This document shows positions 1 through 8,368 of a DNA stretch of 20,293 bases, one piece after another. Source of the DNA: Myxococcota bacterium (lineage in GTDB: Bacteria > Myxococcota_A > UBA9160 > PR03); contig JASJBO010000024.1 in assembly GCA_030066475.1 (NCBI GenBank), positions 1-20,293 on the forward strand. The letters are read 5' to 3'. The notes below the pieces were generated by a model. It searched no databases. It was not told the DNA's origin and saw nothing but the letters and a program-made list of their open reading frames with translations. Each line of letters opens with the position of its first letter. The first letter of the stretch is position 1. A program made the position numbers and the translations under genes.

Positions 1-158
1 ATCCCGATCTCGATCTGCACGGGCCCGGAGAGCGGGTCGCCGCGAACGTTCGTCAAGAGCCCCTGATAAGCCACCAGCGCGGGCGCGACGGCGCCTGCCG
101 CCGTCGCGAAGGCGAAGAGGATCGGTCCGAGCAGAAGCGGCCGGAACGGGTGGAACAC
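1..158 (-). CDS. Exported protein, N-terminus only (runs off the window edge)
   Basis: Only the first 52 codons are present; the rest lies left of base 1. Translation from the GTG at 158-156 gives a short n-region, a hydrophobic stretch at residues 8-30 (PLLLGPILFAFATAAGAV) and then YQGLLTNVRGDPLSGPVQIE. The hydrophobic part looks like a Sec signal peptide, with possible cleavage around residue 26 or 30. A GGAG lies 7 nt upstream of the GTG and supports this start. The mature N-terminus resembles the 'YQG-L-T-x-x-x-G-x-P-L-x-G' opening that I know from large secreted or surface proteins of deltaproteobacteria, where it begins a beta-rich domain. The function cannot be told from this fragment. 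It lies 72 bp downstream of the TPR-cyclase gene on the same strand and could be the last member of that transcript, although a weak hairpin lies between them. Confidence 0.6.
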   Translation of the reverse strand, partial: MFHPFRPLLLGPILFAFATAAGAVAPALVAYQGLLTNVRGDPLSGPVQIEIG

Positions 159-192
159 GGGGGCGCTCCGCAGGTCCCCACACTCGCCTTCT

Positions 193-214
193 ACACCCAA
201 GTTGCGCCGGGTGT
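193..214 (-). terminator. Weak hairpin between the TPR-cyclase gene and the next minus-strand gene
   Basis: ACACCC (193-198) and GGGTGT (209-214) form a perfect 6-bp stem with a 10-nt loop, 17 bases beyond the stop codon of the cyclase gene. There is no U-tract after it on either strand, so it may only attenuate or protect the mRNA end. The rest of the 72-bp gap shows nothing else I can identify. Confidence 0.25.
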
Positions 215-230
215 CAATCGCGCGGGTCGC

Positions 231-2300
231 CTAGATCGCCTCGGCGCGCCGCTCCGCCAGCCCGATCTTGCGCAGCAGCTCGCGGAAGCGCGGGTCGGCG
301 CGCATCGGGTCCCAGCGGTCGTCCACGCCCAGCTCGACGAGGCGGTAGGCGCCCATCGCGTAGGCGCGCTCGAGCTGCACCAGCGTCTGGTCGTACTCGC
401 CGAGCCCCGCGTGGATGCGCGCGAGCGCGATCGGCGAGACCCACTCCGCGGCGGCGCGCGCGCCCAGCTCGGCCAGCAGCGCGCGCGCCCGGTCGGTGTC
501 GCCGCCGCGCGCGTGGCACCAGCCGAGGTCGCCCACCACGAGCGGGTCGTCGTGAGAGACCTCACGCGCCTCGGCGAGCAGCGCCAGTCCCTCGTCCACG
601 GCCCCCTGCTTGCAGCGGAGCATGCCGAGCGAGTGCCCGCCGTTGGGGTTGACGGCGTCGAGCGCGGTCGACTCCCGGTAGAGCGCGACGGCCCGCTCCG
701 TCTCGCCGAGCCACTCGTAGACGAGGCCGGCCAGGTGTGTGACCTGCGCGTTCAGCGGGTCGACCTCGAGCGCGTGGTCCATGTCGCGGCGCGCCTCTTC
801 GAAGCGGCCCTGGTAGGCGAGCGCGTAGGCGCGTCCGCGGCGCGCGAACTCGTAGCTGGGGCTCGTCTCCACGGCCAGGTCGAAGGCTTCGAACGCCCCG
901 TCCCAGTCCCAGCTCCGGAACATGCGCACCAGGCCGAGCGCGGTCTGCGCCTCGGCCAGGTCGCGGTCGAGCTCGATCGCGCGGTGGGCCAGCTCCCAGG
1001 CCAGGTCCATCACCGCGGTGGGCAGCGCGTCCTCTCCCTCGCCCGCGATCACCCAGGTGTGCATCGGTGAGCACGAGAGCGTATCGGCGAGTCCTGCGTA
1101 GCCGAGCGGATAGCTCGGGTCGAGTCGCATCGCCTCTTCGAAGTGGGCGCGCGCGCGCAGCGCGGCGGGTGGCGTGTGCTTGTTCGCGAAGTAGATGCCC
1201 TTCAGGTACGCCTCGTGCGCTTCGGGCACCACGGGTCCGCGCGCGGCGAGCTTCTCCGCCTCGCGGGGCGTGAGCTGCGCCTCGACCATGCGCGCGACCC
1301 CACGCGCCACCTCGCTCTGGAGCGACAGCACGTCGCGCACCTCGCGGTCGAACTGCTCCGCCCACAGGTGCTCGTCGTCGCGCGCGTCGATCAGCTGCGT
1401 GGTGATGCGCACGCGGCCGCCGTCGCGCAGGATGCTGCCCTCGATCAGTGCGTCGACGTCGAGCTCGCGGGCGATCTCGGGCAGCGAGAGCCCGGTGTCC
1501 TTGAACCGGAGCACGGTGGTTCGCGAGGTCACGCGCAGCGCGCCGATGCGCGCGAGGCTGGTGATCAGCGCCTCGGTCATGCCCTCGGCGAAGTACTCCT
1601 GATCGGGGTCGCCGGTCAGGTTCTCGAGCGGCAGCACCGCGATGGAGCCGATCGGCGGGCGCGCGGCCGGGGCGCCCTGGAGCGTCGCCCACAGGCCGGC
1701 TGCTCCGGCCAGCACGAGCAGCGCCGCCGCCGCGACCTGGCGGACGCGACGCCGGCGCGTCTCGGGCGGCGACGGGAGCGCCTCGGGCCGCACCCGTCCG
1801 CGAGGACCCAGCGCGAACACCTCCACCGGCCGCCCGACGTTCTTGAGCTCGCGCGCCCCGAGCGCCCGCGCCTCGACCTCCGGCTGGTTGCGGACCGCCT
1901 GACGCACCTCCCCCGAGACGCACAGGCCGCCGCCCTCGGTGAGCGCACACAGCCGCCGCGCCACGTTCACGCCGTCGCCCGACACCTCGTCGCCCACCCG
2001 GACCACGTCGCCCGCGTGGATGCCCAGGTGCAGGTCGAGGTCGGGCTCGCGCTCCACCGCGTCCAGCAGGGCCAGCGCGCACTGCACGGCGTCGAGCGCG
2101 CTCGGGAACACCGACAGGCACTCGTCGCCGCGCAGCTCGATCGACTCGCCCCGGAAGCGCTCCACCAGCGGCGCGACCAGCGCGCGGTGGCGCGCGCGGA
2201 CCTCGAGCCCGCGCTCCTCGTCGGTGGCCATGAGCGCCGAGTAGCCGACGACGTCCGTGAACAGGATCGCCGCGAGCCTGCGGTCCGGGGCCTCCGGCAT
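231..2300 (-). CDS. Transmembrane class III nucleotide cyclase with TolB-like and TPR domains
   Basis: 689 aa from the ATG at 2300. Residues 8-165 are a class III nucleotide cyclase domain. Asp16 (FTDVVGYS) and Asp59 (RGDECLSVF) match the two metal ligands, and Asn112 and Arg116 (VNVARR) match the transition-state pair. Residues 184-208 are one membrane segment after an Arg-rich stretch, which puts the cyclase in the cytoplasm and the rest in the periplasm. Residues 217-345 (SIAVLPLENLTGD, then the ILRDGG and HLWAEQFDRE stretches) are the TolB-like domain common in this architecture. Residues 360-680 are TPR-like helical repeats. It probably converts ATP or GTP to a cyclic nucleotide in response to a periplasmic signal. 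Oddly, the base-recognition positions are Glu55 and Glu105 where relatives have Lys and Asp. No clear Shine-Dalgarno precedes the ATG, and a hairpin sits just upstream. Family assignment is firm; substrate and signal are unknown. Confidence 0.92.
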   Translation of the reverse strand: MPEAPDRRLAAILFTDVVGYSALMATDEERGLEVRARHRALVAPLVERFRGESIELRGDECLSVFPSALDAVQCALALLDAVEREPDLDLHLGIHAGDVVRVGDEVSGDGVNVARRLCALTEGGGLCVSGEVRQAVRNQPEVEARALGARELKNVGRPVEVFALGPRGRVRPEALPSPPETRRRRVRQVAAAALLVLAGAAGLWATLQGAPAARPPIGSIAVLPLENLTGDPDQEYFAEGMTEALITSLARIGALRVTSRTTVLRFKDTGLSLPEIARELDVDALIEGSILRDGGRVRITTQLIDARDDEHLWAEQFDREVRDVLSLQSEVARGVARMVEAQLTPREAEKLAARGPVVPEAHEAYLKGIYFANKHTPPAALRARAHFEEAMRLDPSYPLGYAGLADTLSCSPMHTWVIAGEGEDALPTAVMDLAWELAHRAIELDRDLAEAQTALGLVRMFRSWDWDGAFEAFDLAVETSPSYEFARRGRAYALAYQGRFEEARRDMDHALEVDPLNAQVTHLAGLVYEWLGETERAVALYRESTALDAVNPNGGHSLGMLRCKQGAVDEGLALLAEAREVSHDDPLVVGDLGWCHARGGDTDRARALLAELGARAAAEWVSPIALARIHAGLGEYDQTLVQLERAYAMGAYRLVELGVDDRWDPMRADPRFRELLRKIGLAERRAEAI

Positions 2301-2309
2301 GATCCGGGA

Positions 2310-2338
2310 GGATACGCCGAGCCGGCCTCGGCGGATAC
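2310..2338. promoter_or_regulatory. Inverted repeat inside direct repeats, upstream of the TPR-cyclase gene
   Basis: CGCCGAG (2315-2321) and CTCGGCG (2327-2333) pair perfectly over 7 bp around a CCGGC loop. GGATAC occurs in the same orientation on both sides (2310-2315 and 2333-2338). The element ends about 10 bases before the ATG at 2300, inside the 93-bp gap after the GST-cyclase gene. It could be a terminator or attenuator for the upstream gene, or an operator for the downstream one. There is no T-tract. The remainder of the gap is G+C-rich with no recognisable promoter. Confidence 0.35.
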
Positions 2339-2393
2339 ACCTCGCGGCGGCCGTCGCGGCGTGGGCGCGCGGGGCCGCGGAGCCAAGTGCTCG

Positions 2394-3670
2394 TCATCCC
2401 TCGCGCTTTCGTCGGCCGAGAGAGCAGATCCGGACCGGGCGCGAGCGGCCCTTCACCAGCGTCTCCTCGAGGCTCTCGACCGCGAACTCCGGGCGGGCCG
2501 CCTCGGCGACGGCCGGCGTCACGAGCGTTTCGCCCGAGCGCGCCAGGCCCTGGATGCGGGCGGCCACGTTCACCGCGTCGCCGACCACGGCGAACTCGAG
2601 CCGCTCGCGATGGCCGACGTTGCCGCACACGACCTCGCCCGCGTCGATCCCGATGGCGACGCCGATGCGCTCGTCCGCGGGCCGGCCCGCCTGGAGCGTC
2701 GCGAGGCGGGCGTGGATCTCGCTCGCCGCGCGGGCCGCGCGCAGCACGTCGTCGTCGCGACGCGTGTGGACGCCGAACACGACCATCACGCCGTCGCCCA
2801 GGATCTGGAGCACGGCGCCGTCGTGGCGGAACACCGTGTCGATCACGGTACCGAGGTTGCGGTTCAGGATCTCCATTGTGCGGCCGGGGTCGGTCCGCTC
2901 CGCCAGCGCGCTGTAGCCGTGCACGTCCACGAACATCACGGTCGCGGCGCAGCGGCTCCCGCCGCAGGGCCCGCGGCGCTGGGCCTCGCGCATGCGGTCC
3001 ACCAGCTTGCGGCAGACGTACTTCGTGAGGAAGCGACCCGGCTCGTCCGACCGCTGCGGGCCTGCCGTCTCGCTCTGCGTTGCGGTGTCGGCGAGCCGGG
3101 CGAACGCGTGCGCCATCTCGCCGAGCACGCGCGCCACGGCGGGGTGCTGCTGCACCGTCTCCCACCAGCACGCCACCCGGGTGCCCGGTCGCAGCGCGGC
3201 GGGCGCCAGGCGCGCCACGAAGAAGAAGCACGGGGCCAGGGCACAGTCGGCCAGCGAGAGCGCGTCCCCCGCCGCGTACGGCCCGGCCGCCAGCAGCGCG
3301 TCGAGCTGCTCGATGCGCGCGGCCAGCTCGCTCGGGCCGCTCGGCCGCGTCTCCGCGAGCGAGGCGACCAGCGGCAGCAGGTAGAGGTCGGCAAAGCGCG
3401 CCAGCAGCGTTGCCCGCGCCCGGTCGAGCGGCGCCCGCGGCAGCAGCGGCGGCTCCGGGAAGCGGGCCTCCAGGTACTCGCAGATGACCTGGGACTCCGG
3501 CAGCACCGCCCCCTCCACCTCCAGCGCCGGGACCCGTCCGATCGGGTTCAGGAGCAGGAAGCTCTCCGGGTTCGGGAAGGGCACGGGCACCCGCTCGACG
3601 TCCAGGCCCTTGGCGTAGATCTGGATCCGGCAGCGCGACCCGAAGGGCGAGAGCGGCCGGTCGTGCAGCC

Positions 3671-3674
<4 letters not shown>
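2394..3674 (-). CDS. Glutathione S-transferase / class III nucleotide cyclase fusion
   Basis: I place the start at the GTG at 3674-3672, giving 426 aa. Upstream of it the same frame only shadows cysteine synthase, and GST homology begins at the GTG itself ([16 protein letters not shown]). Residues 1-80 are a thioredoxin-fold GST N-domain, with Ser9 at the catalytic position, cis-Pro49 in RVPAL, and Glu60-Ser61 of the glutathione-binding motif. Residues 85-195 are the helical GST C-domain. A linker (205-242) with Cys237 and Cys242 leads to a cyclase domain at about 243-415. Metal ligands Asp250 and Asp294 and the Asn369/Arg373 pair are present, but the base-recognition positions are Gln290 and Ala362. 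No membrane segment or signal peptide is seen, so it should be cytoplasmic. The start overlaps the cysteine synthase stop (GTGA), implying translational coupling. Glutathione or an electrophile may control cyclase activity, which is inference. Confidence 0.9.
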
Positions 3675-4675
<1,001 letters not shown>

Positions 4676-4786
4676 CTCGAGTCCTCCCGGTTGGTGATGC
4701 GGCGTCCAGGCTACGCGGGGACGGAGGCCGGATCCTTACCGGGGGCGTATCGTTCGCTTAAGAAAAAAAAGGGGCCGGCCCGGGCG
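4676..4786. promoter_or_regulatory. Divergent promoter region between cysK and the AAA regulator
   Basis: These 111 bp separate two divergently transcribed genes and must hold promoters for both unless one is read from elsewhere. The centre is unusually A+T-rich for this window: GCTTAAG (4756-4762) runs into a tract of eight A. Weak sigma70-like pairs are visible in both directions. Rightward there is TTACCG (4736-4741), 17 nt, then TAAGAA (4759-4764). Leftward, on the minus strand, there is TTAAGC, 17 nt, then TAAGGAT. Each matches only about half the consensus. The cysK Shine-Dalgarno (GGGAGGA) occupies the left end. Confidence 0.4.
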
Positions 4787-7700
4787 ATGCGCTTCCGCTT
4801 CCGCGACTGCGTCCTCGACGCCGACCGGTTCGAGCTGCGGCGGGCCGGCGAGCGGGTCGAGGTGCAGCCCAAGGTGCTCGAGCTGCTGCTGTTCCTGCTC
4901 GAGAACCGCGACCGCACCGTCACCAAGTCGGAGCTGCTCGACGCCGTCTGGCCGGGCGTGGCGACTGGCGAGAGCTCGCTCACCCGGGCCGTGAGCTTTG
5001 CCCGCGACGCCCTCGGCGAGCCGCCGGGCCGGCCCGAGATGCTGTGTACCGTGCGCGGCCGCGGCTATCGGATCGGGGTGCCCGTCGCGCTGGAGGAGCC
5101 CGCCGAGGCGCCGCCCGAGGCCGCCGAGCCGGGCCTGGTCTGTCGCGAGCGCGAGCTGGGGCTGGCGCGCGACGCGCTGCTCGGCGCCATGGCGGGCCGC
5201 GGCCGGGTGCTGCTGCTCGCGGGCGAGCCGGGCATCGGCAAGACGCGGCTGGCCGAGGAGATCGCGGCCCTGGCCGCGGAGCGCGGCGCCGCCGTGCACT
5301 GGGGTCGCTGCTACGAGGGCGAGGGCGGCCCCGCCTTCTGGCCCTGGGTCCAGATCCTGCGCGCGGTGCTCGCCGAGCGCGGGCTCGACGGTCTCGAGGC
5401 CGAGCTGGGTCCGGGGCTGCCGGACCTGGCCGAGATCGTTCCCGACGTTCGCGCGGGGCTGCCCGAGCTGCCGGCCGCGGAGCGGCGCGAGCCGGAGCAG
5501 GCGCGGGTGCGCCTGTTCGACGGCGCGGCCCGTCTGCTCCGCGCCGCCGCGCGGACGCGGCCGCTCGTGCTGCTCGTCGACGACCTGCAGAGCGCCGACG
5601 AGCCGTCGCTCCGGCTGCTCGAGTTCCTGGCCCCCGAGCTGGGCGACTCGCCCGTGCTCCTGGTCGCGACGTACCGCGACGTCGGGCTGGCGGCGACCGA
5701 CCCGCTGACGCGCTCGCTCGCCGAGCTGGCGCGCTCGCAGCACCGCAAGCGCACGATCTTCCTGCGCGGTCTCACGGCCGGGTGCATCCGCCGCTTCGTG
5801 ACGCGCGTCGCGGGCTTCGAGCCCTCCGACAGCGTCGTCGAGAAGCTCCACCAGCGCACCGAGGGCAACCCGCTGTTCCTGCTCGAGCTGCTCCAGTGGC
5901 TGCAGGAGCGCGACGAGCCGTGGGAGGGCGCGGCCTGGGACGGCGAGGTGCCCGAGGGCGTGCGCCAGGTGATCGGCCGCCGGCTCGCCGCGCTGCCCGA
6001 GCCGTGTCGCGAGCTGCTCTCGGCCGCGGCGGTGATCGGCCGCGAGTTCGCGGTGGGCATCCTCGCCCGCGTCTGCGCGCAGGGCGAGGACGCCGTGCTC
6101 GCGACGCTGGCGCAGGCCGAGCGCGCCGCCGTGCTCGCGCCGGTCGCCGGCCAGCCGGGCCGGCTGCGCTTCTCGCACGTGCTGTTCGCCGAGACGCTCT
6201 ACGAGAGCCTCTCGACCGCGGAGCGCGTGCGCCTGCACCGCGGCGCGGGACACGCGCTCGAGGCCCTGGTTGCCCCAGAGGCGCTCGCGCCGTCGGACCT
6301 CGCGATGCCGATCGCGGGTGAGCACGTCTCGGAGCTGGCCCGTCACTTCTGCGAGGCCGCCGTCGGCGGCGACCGCGAGAAGGCCGTCGAGTACGCCGAG
6401 CGCGCGGGCGCGCAGGCCATGGCGTCGCTCGCCTTCGAGGAGGCCCGGCGTCACTACGAGCGCGCGCTCGCAGCGCTCGAAGCGGCCGGCCGGCTCGACA
6501 CGCCGCTCGGGCCGCGGCTCCTGCTGGGGCTGGCCGAGGCGCGCTACCGCACGGGCGATCCCGGCGGTGCGGCCCGCGAGCTGCGCCGCTGCGCTGCCCT
6601 GGCGCGACACCAGCGCGATGCCGCGGCCGTGGCCGCGACGGCATTCCGGATGTCCGAGTACAAGATCGGGGGCAACGTGCTGGCGGCCGTGCCCGAGCGG
6701 ATCGAGCTGGCCGAGGCGGCGCTCGACCTGCTGCCGGCCACCGACAGTGGCGCGCGCGCCCGGCTGCTGGCGGTGCTCGGCTCCGAGCTGTTCTGGGGCG
6801 ACGAGGCCGAACGCGGGCGCGCGCTGTCGCAGCAGGCCGAGCAGATGGCCCGCCGCCTCGACGACCCCGCGGCGCTCTGGGACGTGCTGTATCGCCAGCG
6901 CCTCCATCAGTTCGGACTCGCGCCGGAGGCGCGCGCCCCCCTGGCGGATGAGCTGTTCCAGCTCGCCCGCGCGCTGGGCGATCCGGAGCGCGAGTTCCTC
7001 GCCCGCCTCGACCTGCGCCTGGCCGAGCAGCTCGAGGCCGCCGAGCCGGACGGGATCGAGCGCGAGCTGCACGCCTGCGAGCGGATCGCCGAGGCGCTGC
7101 GGCAGCCGGGGCTGCGCTGGTCGACGCTGCGCATTCGAGCTGCCCAGGCGCTCTGGCAGGGGCGCCTCGAAGCGGGCGAGGCATTGATGGGGCGCGCGCG
7201 CGAGCTGGGCCGCCACGCCGACCGCGACATCGCCGACCTGAGCCACCACTCGACGCTGCTGGTGCTGCGGCGCCTGCAGGGGCGCTTCGCCGAGCTCGAG
7301 CCCGGGCTCCGCGCCGACCACCGCCTGTCGCTCGAGCACGGCCACAAGCGCAGCGCGCTCGCCCTCTGCTACGCGGAGAGCGGTCGCGCCGAGCTGGCGA
7401 GCGCCGAGCTCGCCGCGCTGATCGGGAGCGCGGGCGGTCCACGGCGCGACTCCAACTACGTCTACAACCTGGCGCTGCTGGCGGAGACCTGCGCCGCGCT
7501 CGGCGACGCCGAGCGCGGCGCGGACGTGTACGCCCGGCTGGCGCCCTGGGCGCAGCGCTACGTCGCGATTCCGGGGGTGCTCGCGGCGGGAGCCGCGGCT
7601 CGCTACCTGGGCCTGCTCGCGGCACTCGCGCGGCGCTGGGACGACGCCGAGGAACACTTCGAAGACGCCCTCGCGATCGAGCAGCGGATGGCCGCGCGCC

Positions 7701-7834
7701 CCTTCGAGGCCTGGGCGCGGCGCGACTACGGGCGCATGCTGCTGGCGCGCGGCGCTCCCGGCGACCGCCGCGCGGGGCGCGAGCAGATCGACGCGGCCGA
7801 GCGCCTCGCGCGCGAGATCGGGATCGTCGCCTAA
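4787..7834 (+). CDS. Transcriptional regulator: OmpR-type winged helix + AAA ATPase + TPR-like C-terminus
   Basis: 1015 aa from the ATG at 4787. The frame is open further upstream, but that part only shadows cysK, and the DNA-binding domain begins right at this ATG. Residues 3-98 are an OmpR/PhoB-type winged helix (VQPKVLELLLFLLENR; SELLDAVWPG; TVRGRGYRIGVPV). Residues 117-370 are a STAND-like AAA domain, with Walker A GEPGIGKT (146-153), Walker B VLLVDDLQ (261-268) and the EGNPLFLLELL motif near 359-369. From about 430 to the end it is helical with TPR-like repeats. There is no receiver domain, signal peptide or membrane segment, so it is a cytoplasmic regulator that probably oligomerises on ATP and an unknown ligand bound by the TPR region. 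Being divergent from cysK, it may control the cysK/GST-cyclase genes. No strong Shine-Dalgarno is seen; the AAGGGG upstream is rather far from the ATG. Confidence 0.9.
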   Translation: MRFRFRDCVLDADRFELRRAGERVEVQPKVLELLLFLLENRDRTVTKSELLDAVWPGVATGESSLTRAVSFARDALGEPPGRPEMLCTVRGRGYRIGVPVALEEPAEAPPEAAEPGLVCRERELGLARDALLGAMAGRGRVLLLAGEPGIGKTRLAEEIAALAAERGAAVHWGRCYEGEGGPAFWPWVQILRAVLAERGLDGLEAELGPGLPDLAEIVPDVRAGLPELPAAERREPEQARVRLFDGAARLLRAAARTRPLVLLVDDLQSADEPSLRLLEFLAPELGDSPVLLVATYRDVGLAATDPLTRSLAELARSQHRKRTIFLRGLTAGCIRRFVTRVAGFEPSDSVVEKLHQRTEGNPLFLLELLQWLQERDEPWEGAAWDGEVPEGVRQVIGRRLAALPEPCRELLSAAAVIGREFAVGILARVCAQGEDAVLATLAQAERAAVLAPVAGQPGRLRFSHVLFAETLYESLSTAERVRLHRGAGHALEALVAPEALAPSDLAMPIAGEHVSELARHFCEAAVGGDREKAVEYAERAGAQAMASLAFEEARRHYERALAALEAAGRLDTPLGPRLLLGLAEARYRTGDPGGAARELRRCAALARHQRDAAAVAATAFRMSEYKIGGNVLAAVPERIELAEAALDLLPATDSGARARLLAVLGSELFWGDEAERGRALSQQAEQMARRLDDPAALWDVLYRQRLHQFGLAPEARAPLADELFQLARALGDPEREFLARLDLRLAEQLEAAEPDGIERELHACERIAEALRQPGLRWSTLRIRAAQALWQGRLEAGEALMGRARELGRHADRDIADLSHHSTLLVLRRLQGRFAELEPGLRADHRLSLEHGHKRSALALCYAESGRAELASAELAALIGSAGGPRRDSNYVYNLALLAETCAALGDAERGADVYARLAPWAQRYVAIPGVLAAGAAARYLGLLAALARRWDDAEEHFEDALAIEQRMAARPFEAWARRDYGRMLLARGAPGDRRAGREQIDAAERLAREIGIVA

Positions 7835-7854
7835 GAACGTGTGCGGCAGAAGCC

Positions 7855-7877
7855 CCCTGCAAGCGCCCGCAGGGCGC
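7855..7877. terminator. Overlapping palindromes between convergent genes
   Basis: GCGCCC-GCA-GGGCGC (7863-7877) is a perfect 6-bp stem with a 3-nt loop. The same GCAGGG can instead pair with CCCTGC at 7855-7860 around an 8-nt loop, so the two hairpins are mutually exclusive. They lie in the 69-bp gap between converging stop codons (7834 and 7904). A bidirectional terminator is plausible, although no T-tract follows in either direction. A small GGCGAAGCC hairpin follows at 7887-7895. Confidence 0.4.
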
Positions 7878-7903
7878 GCGCAGTGAGGCGAAGCCGAACG
7901 AAG

Positions 7904-8173
7904 TCAGACAGCTAGCGCGACTCCGCCGCGCGCCGCGCGCTGGAGCGCCGCCAGCCGCTCCGTGATGTTCCCGCCCGCGCCGGATTCGAAGACCTCGACG
8001 CCCGGCACCAGGAAGAACAGCAGCCCCACGCCGTCGAGCAGGACGATGTCGGTGTCGAGCTTGCCGGCCTCCTGCCCCCGGCGTTCCGGATGGAAGAGCG
8101 TTCCGCACGCAGTCGCCTGTCCGAGAAAGACGGTTGCGATCGCCAGACTCATGATGCGTCGGAGCTGCCGCAC
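7904..8173 (-). CDS. Small predicted lipoprotein
   Basis: 89 aa from the GTG at 8173-8171. GGGAGG lies 7-8 nt upstream and decides this start over the longer frame (back to 8341), whose extra N-terminus is Arg/Pro-rich and lacks a ribosome site. Residues 1-22 form a lipoprotein signal peptide (RQLRRIMSLAIATVFLGQATA) with Cys23 as the likely lipidated residue, followed by GTLFHPERRGQ and a second hydrophobic segment near 43-59 (DGVGLLFFLVPGV). From memory, the Cys-Gly-Thr-Leu-x-x-Pro-Glu-Arg-x-Gly-Gln opening with a GLLFF-x-PG segment matches a family of small uncharacterised proteobacterial lipoproteins. Those normally end in a second conserved stretch that I cannot find here; the tail from residue 60 is different. 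It is probably anchored in the outer or inner membrane. Function unknown. It converges with the AAA regulator and diverges from the FGE-like gene. Confidence 0.7.
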   Translation of the reverse strand: MRQLRRIMSLAIATVFLGQATACGTLFHPERRGQEAGKLDTDIVLLDGVGLLFFLVPGVEVFESGAGGNITERLAALQRAARGGVALAV

Positions 8174-8368
8174 GACGGTTCCTCCCGGGGAACGGCGCGC
8201 CGCGGCGAAGCGGCGCCGCCGGGACCGCCCCCGATCGGTGGGCCGAGCCCGCGGCTTGAGCGCCACCCGCACCCCATCGAGGCCACCTCCGGCTCGCGCG
8301 CCCAGGGCTACCATGGGTCCCGGCAGACGGAGCTCGGGCACGACGCGAGGCGACGAGGGCTGGCGGTG
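8174..8368. promoter_or_regulatory. 195-bp divergent intergenic region with a strong hairpin
   Basis: This separates the lipoprotein gene (left) from the FGE-like gene (right). The left end is the lipoprotein ribosome site. GCGCCGC (8197-8203) pairs with GCGGCGC (8210-8216) around a GGCGAA loop, a 7-bp all-G/C stem that would lie in the lipoprotein 5' leader. GAGGG (8355-8359) is the likely ribosome site of the FGE-like gene. I see no convincing -35/-10 pair. The longer plus-strand frame upstream of 8369 and the minus-strand frame upstream of 8173 read through here but look non-coding. Confidence 0.35.

Noticed and set aside
562..3231. Minus-strand open frame of 889 codons across both cyclase genes
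   Set aside because: It is an Arg/Ala/Gly/Pro-rich shadow frame overlapping two genes with recognisable catalytic motifs.
8174..8341. Longer N-terminus for the small lipoprotein
   Set aside because: It would bury the lipoprotein signal peptide behind 56 Arg/Pro-rich residues. A strong ribosome site supports the GTG at 8173.
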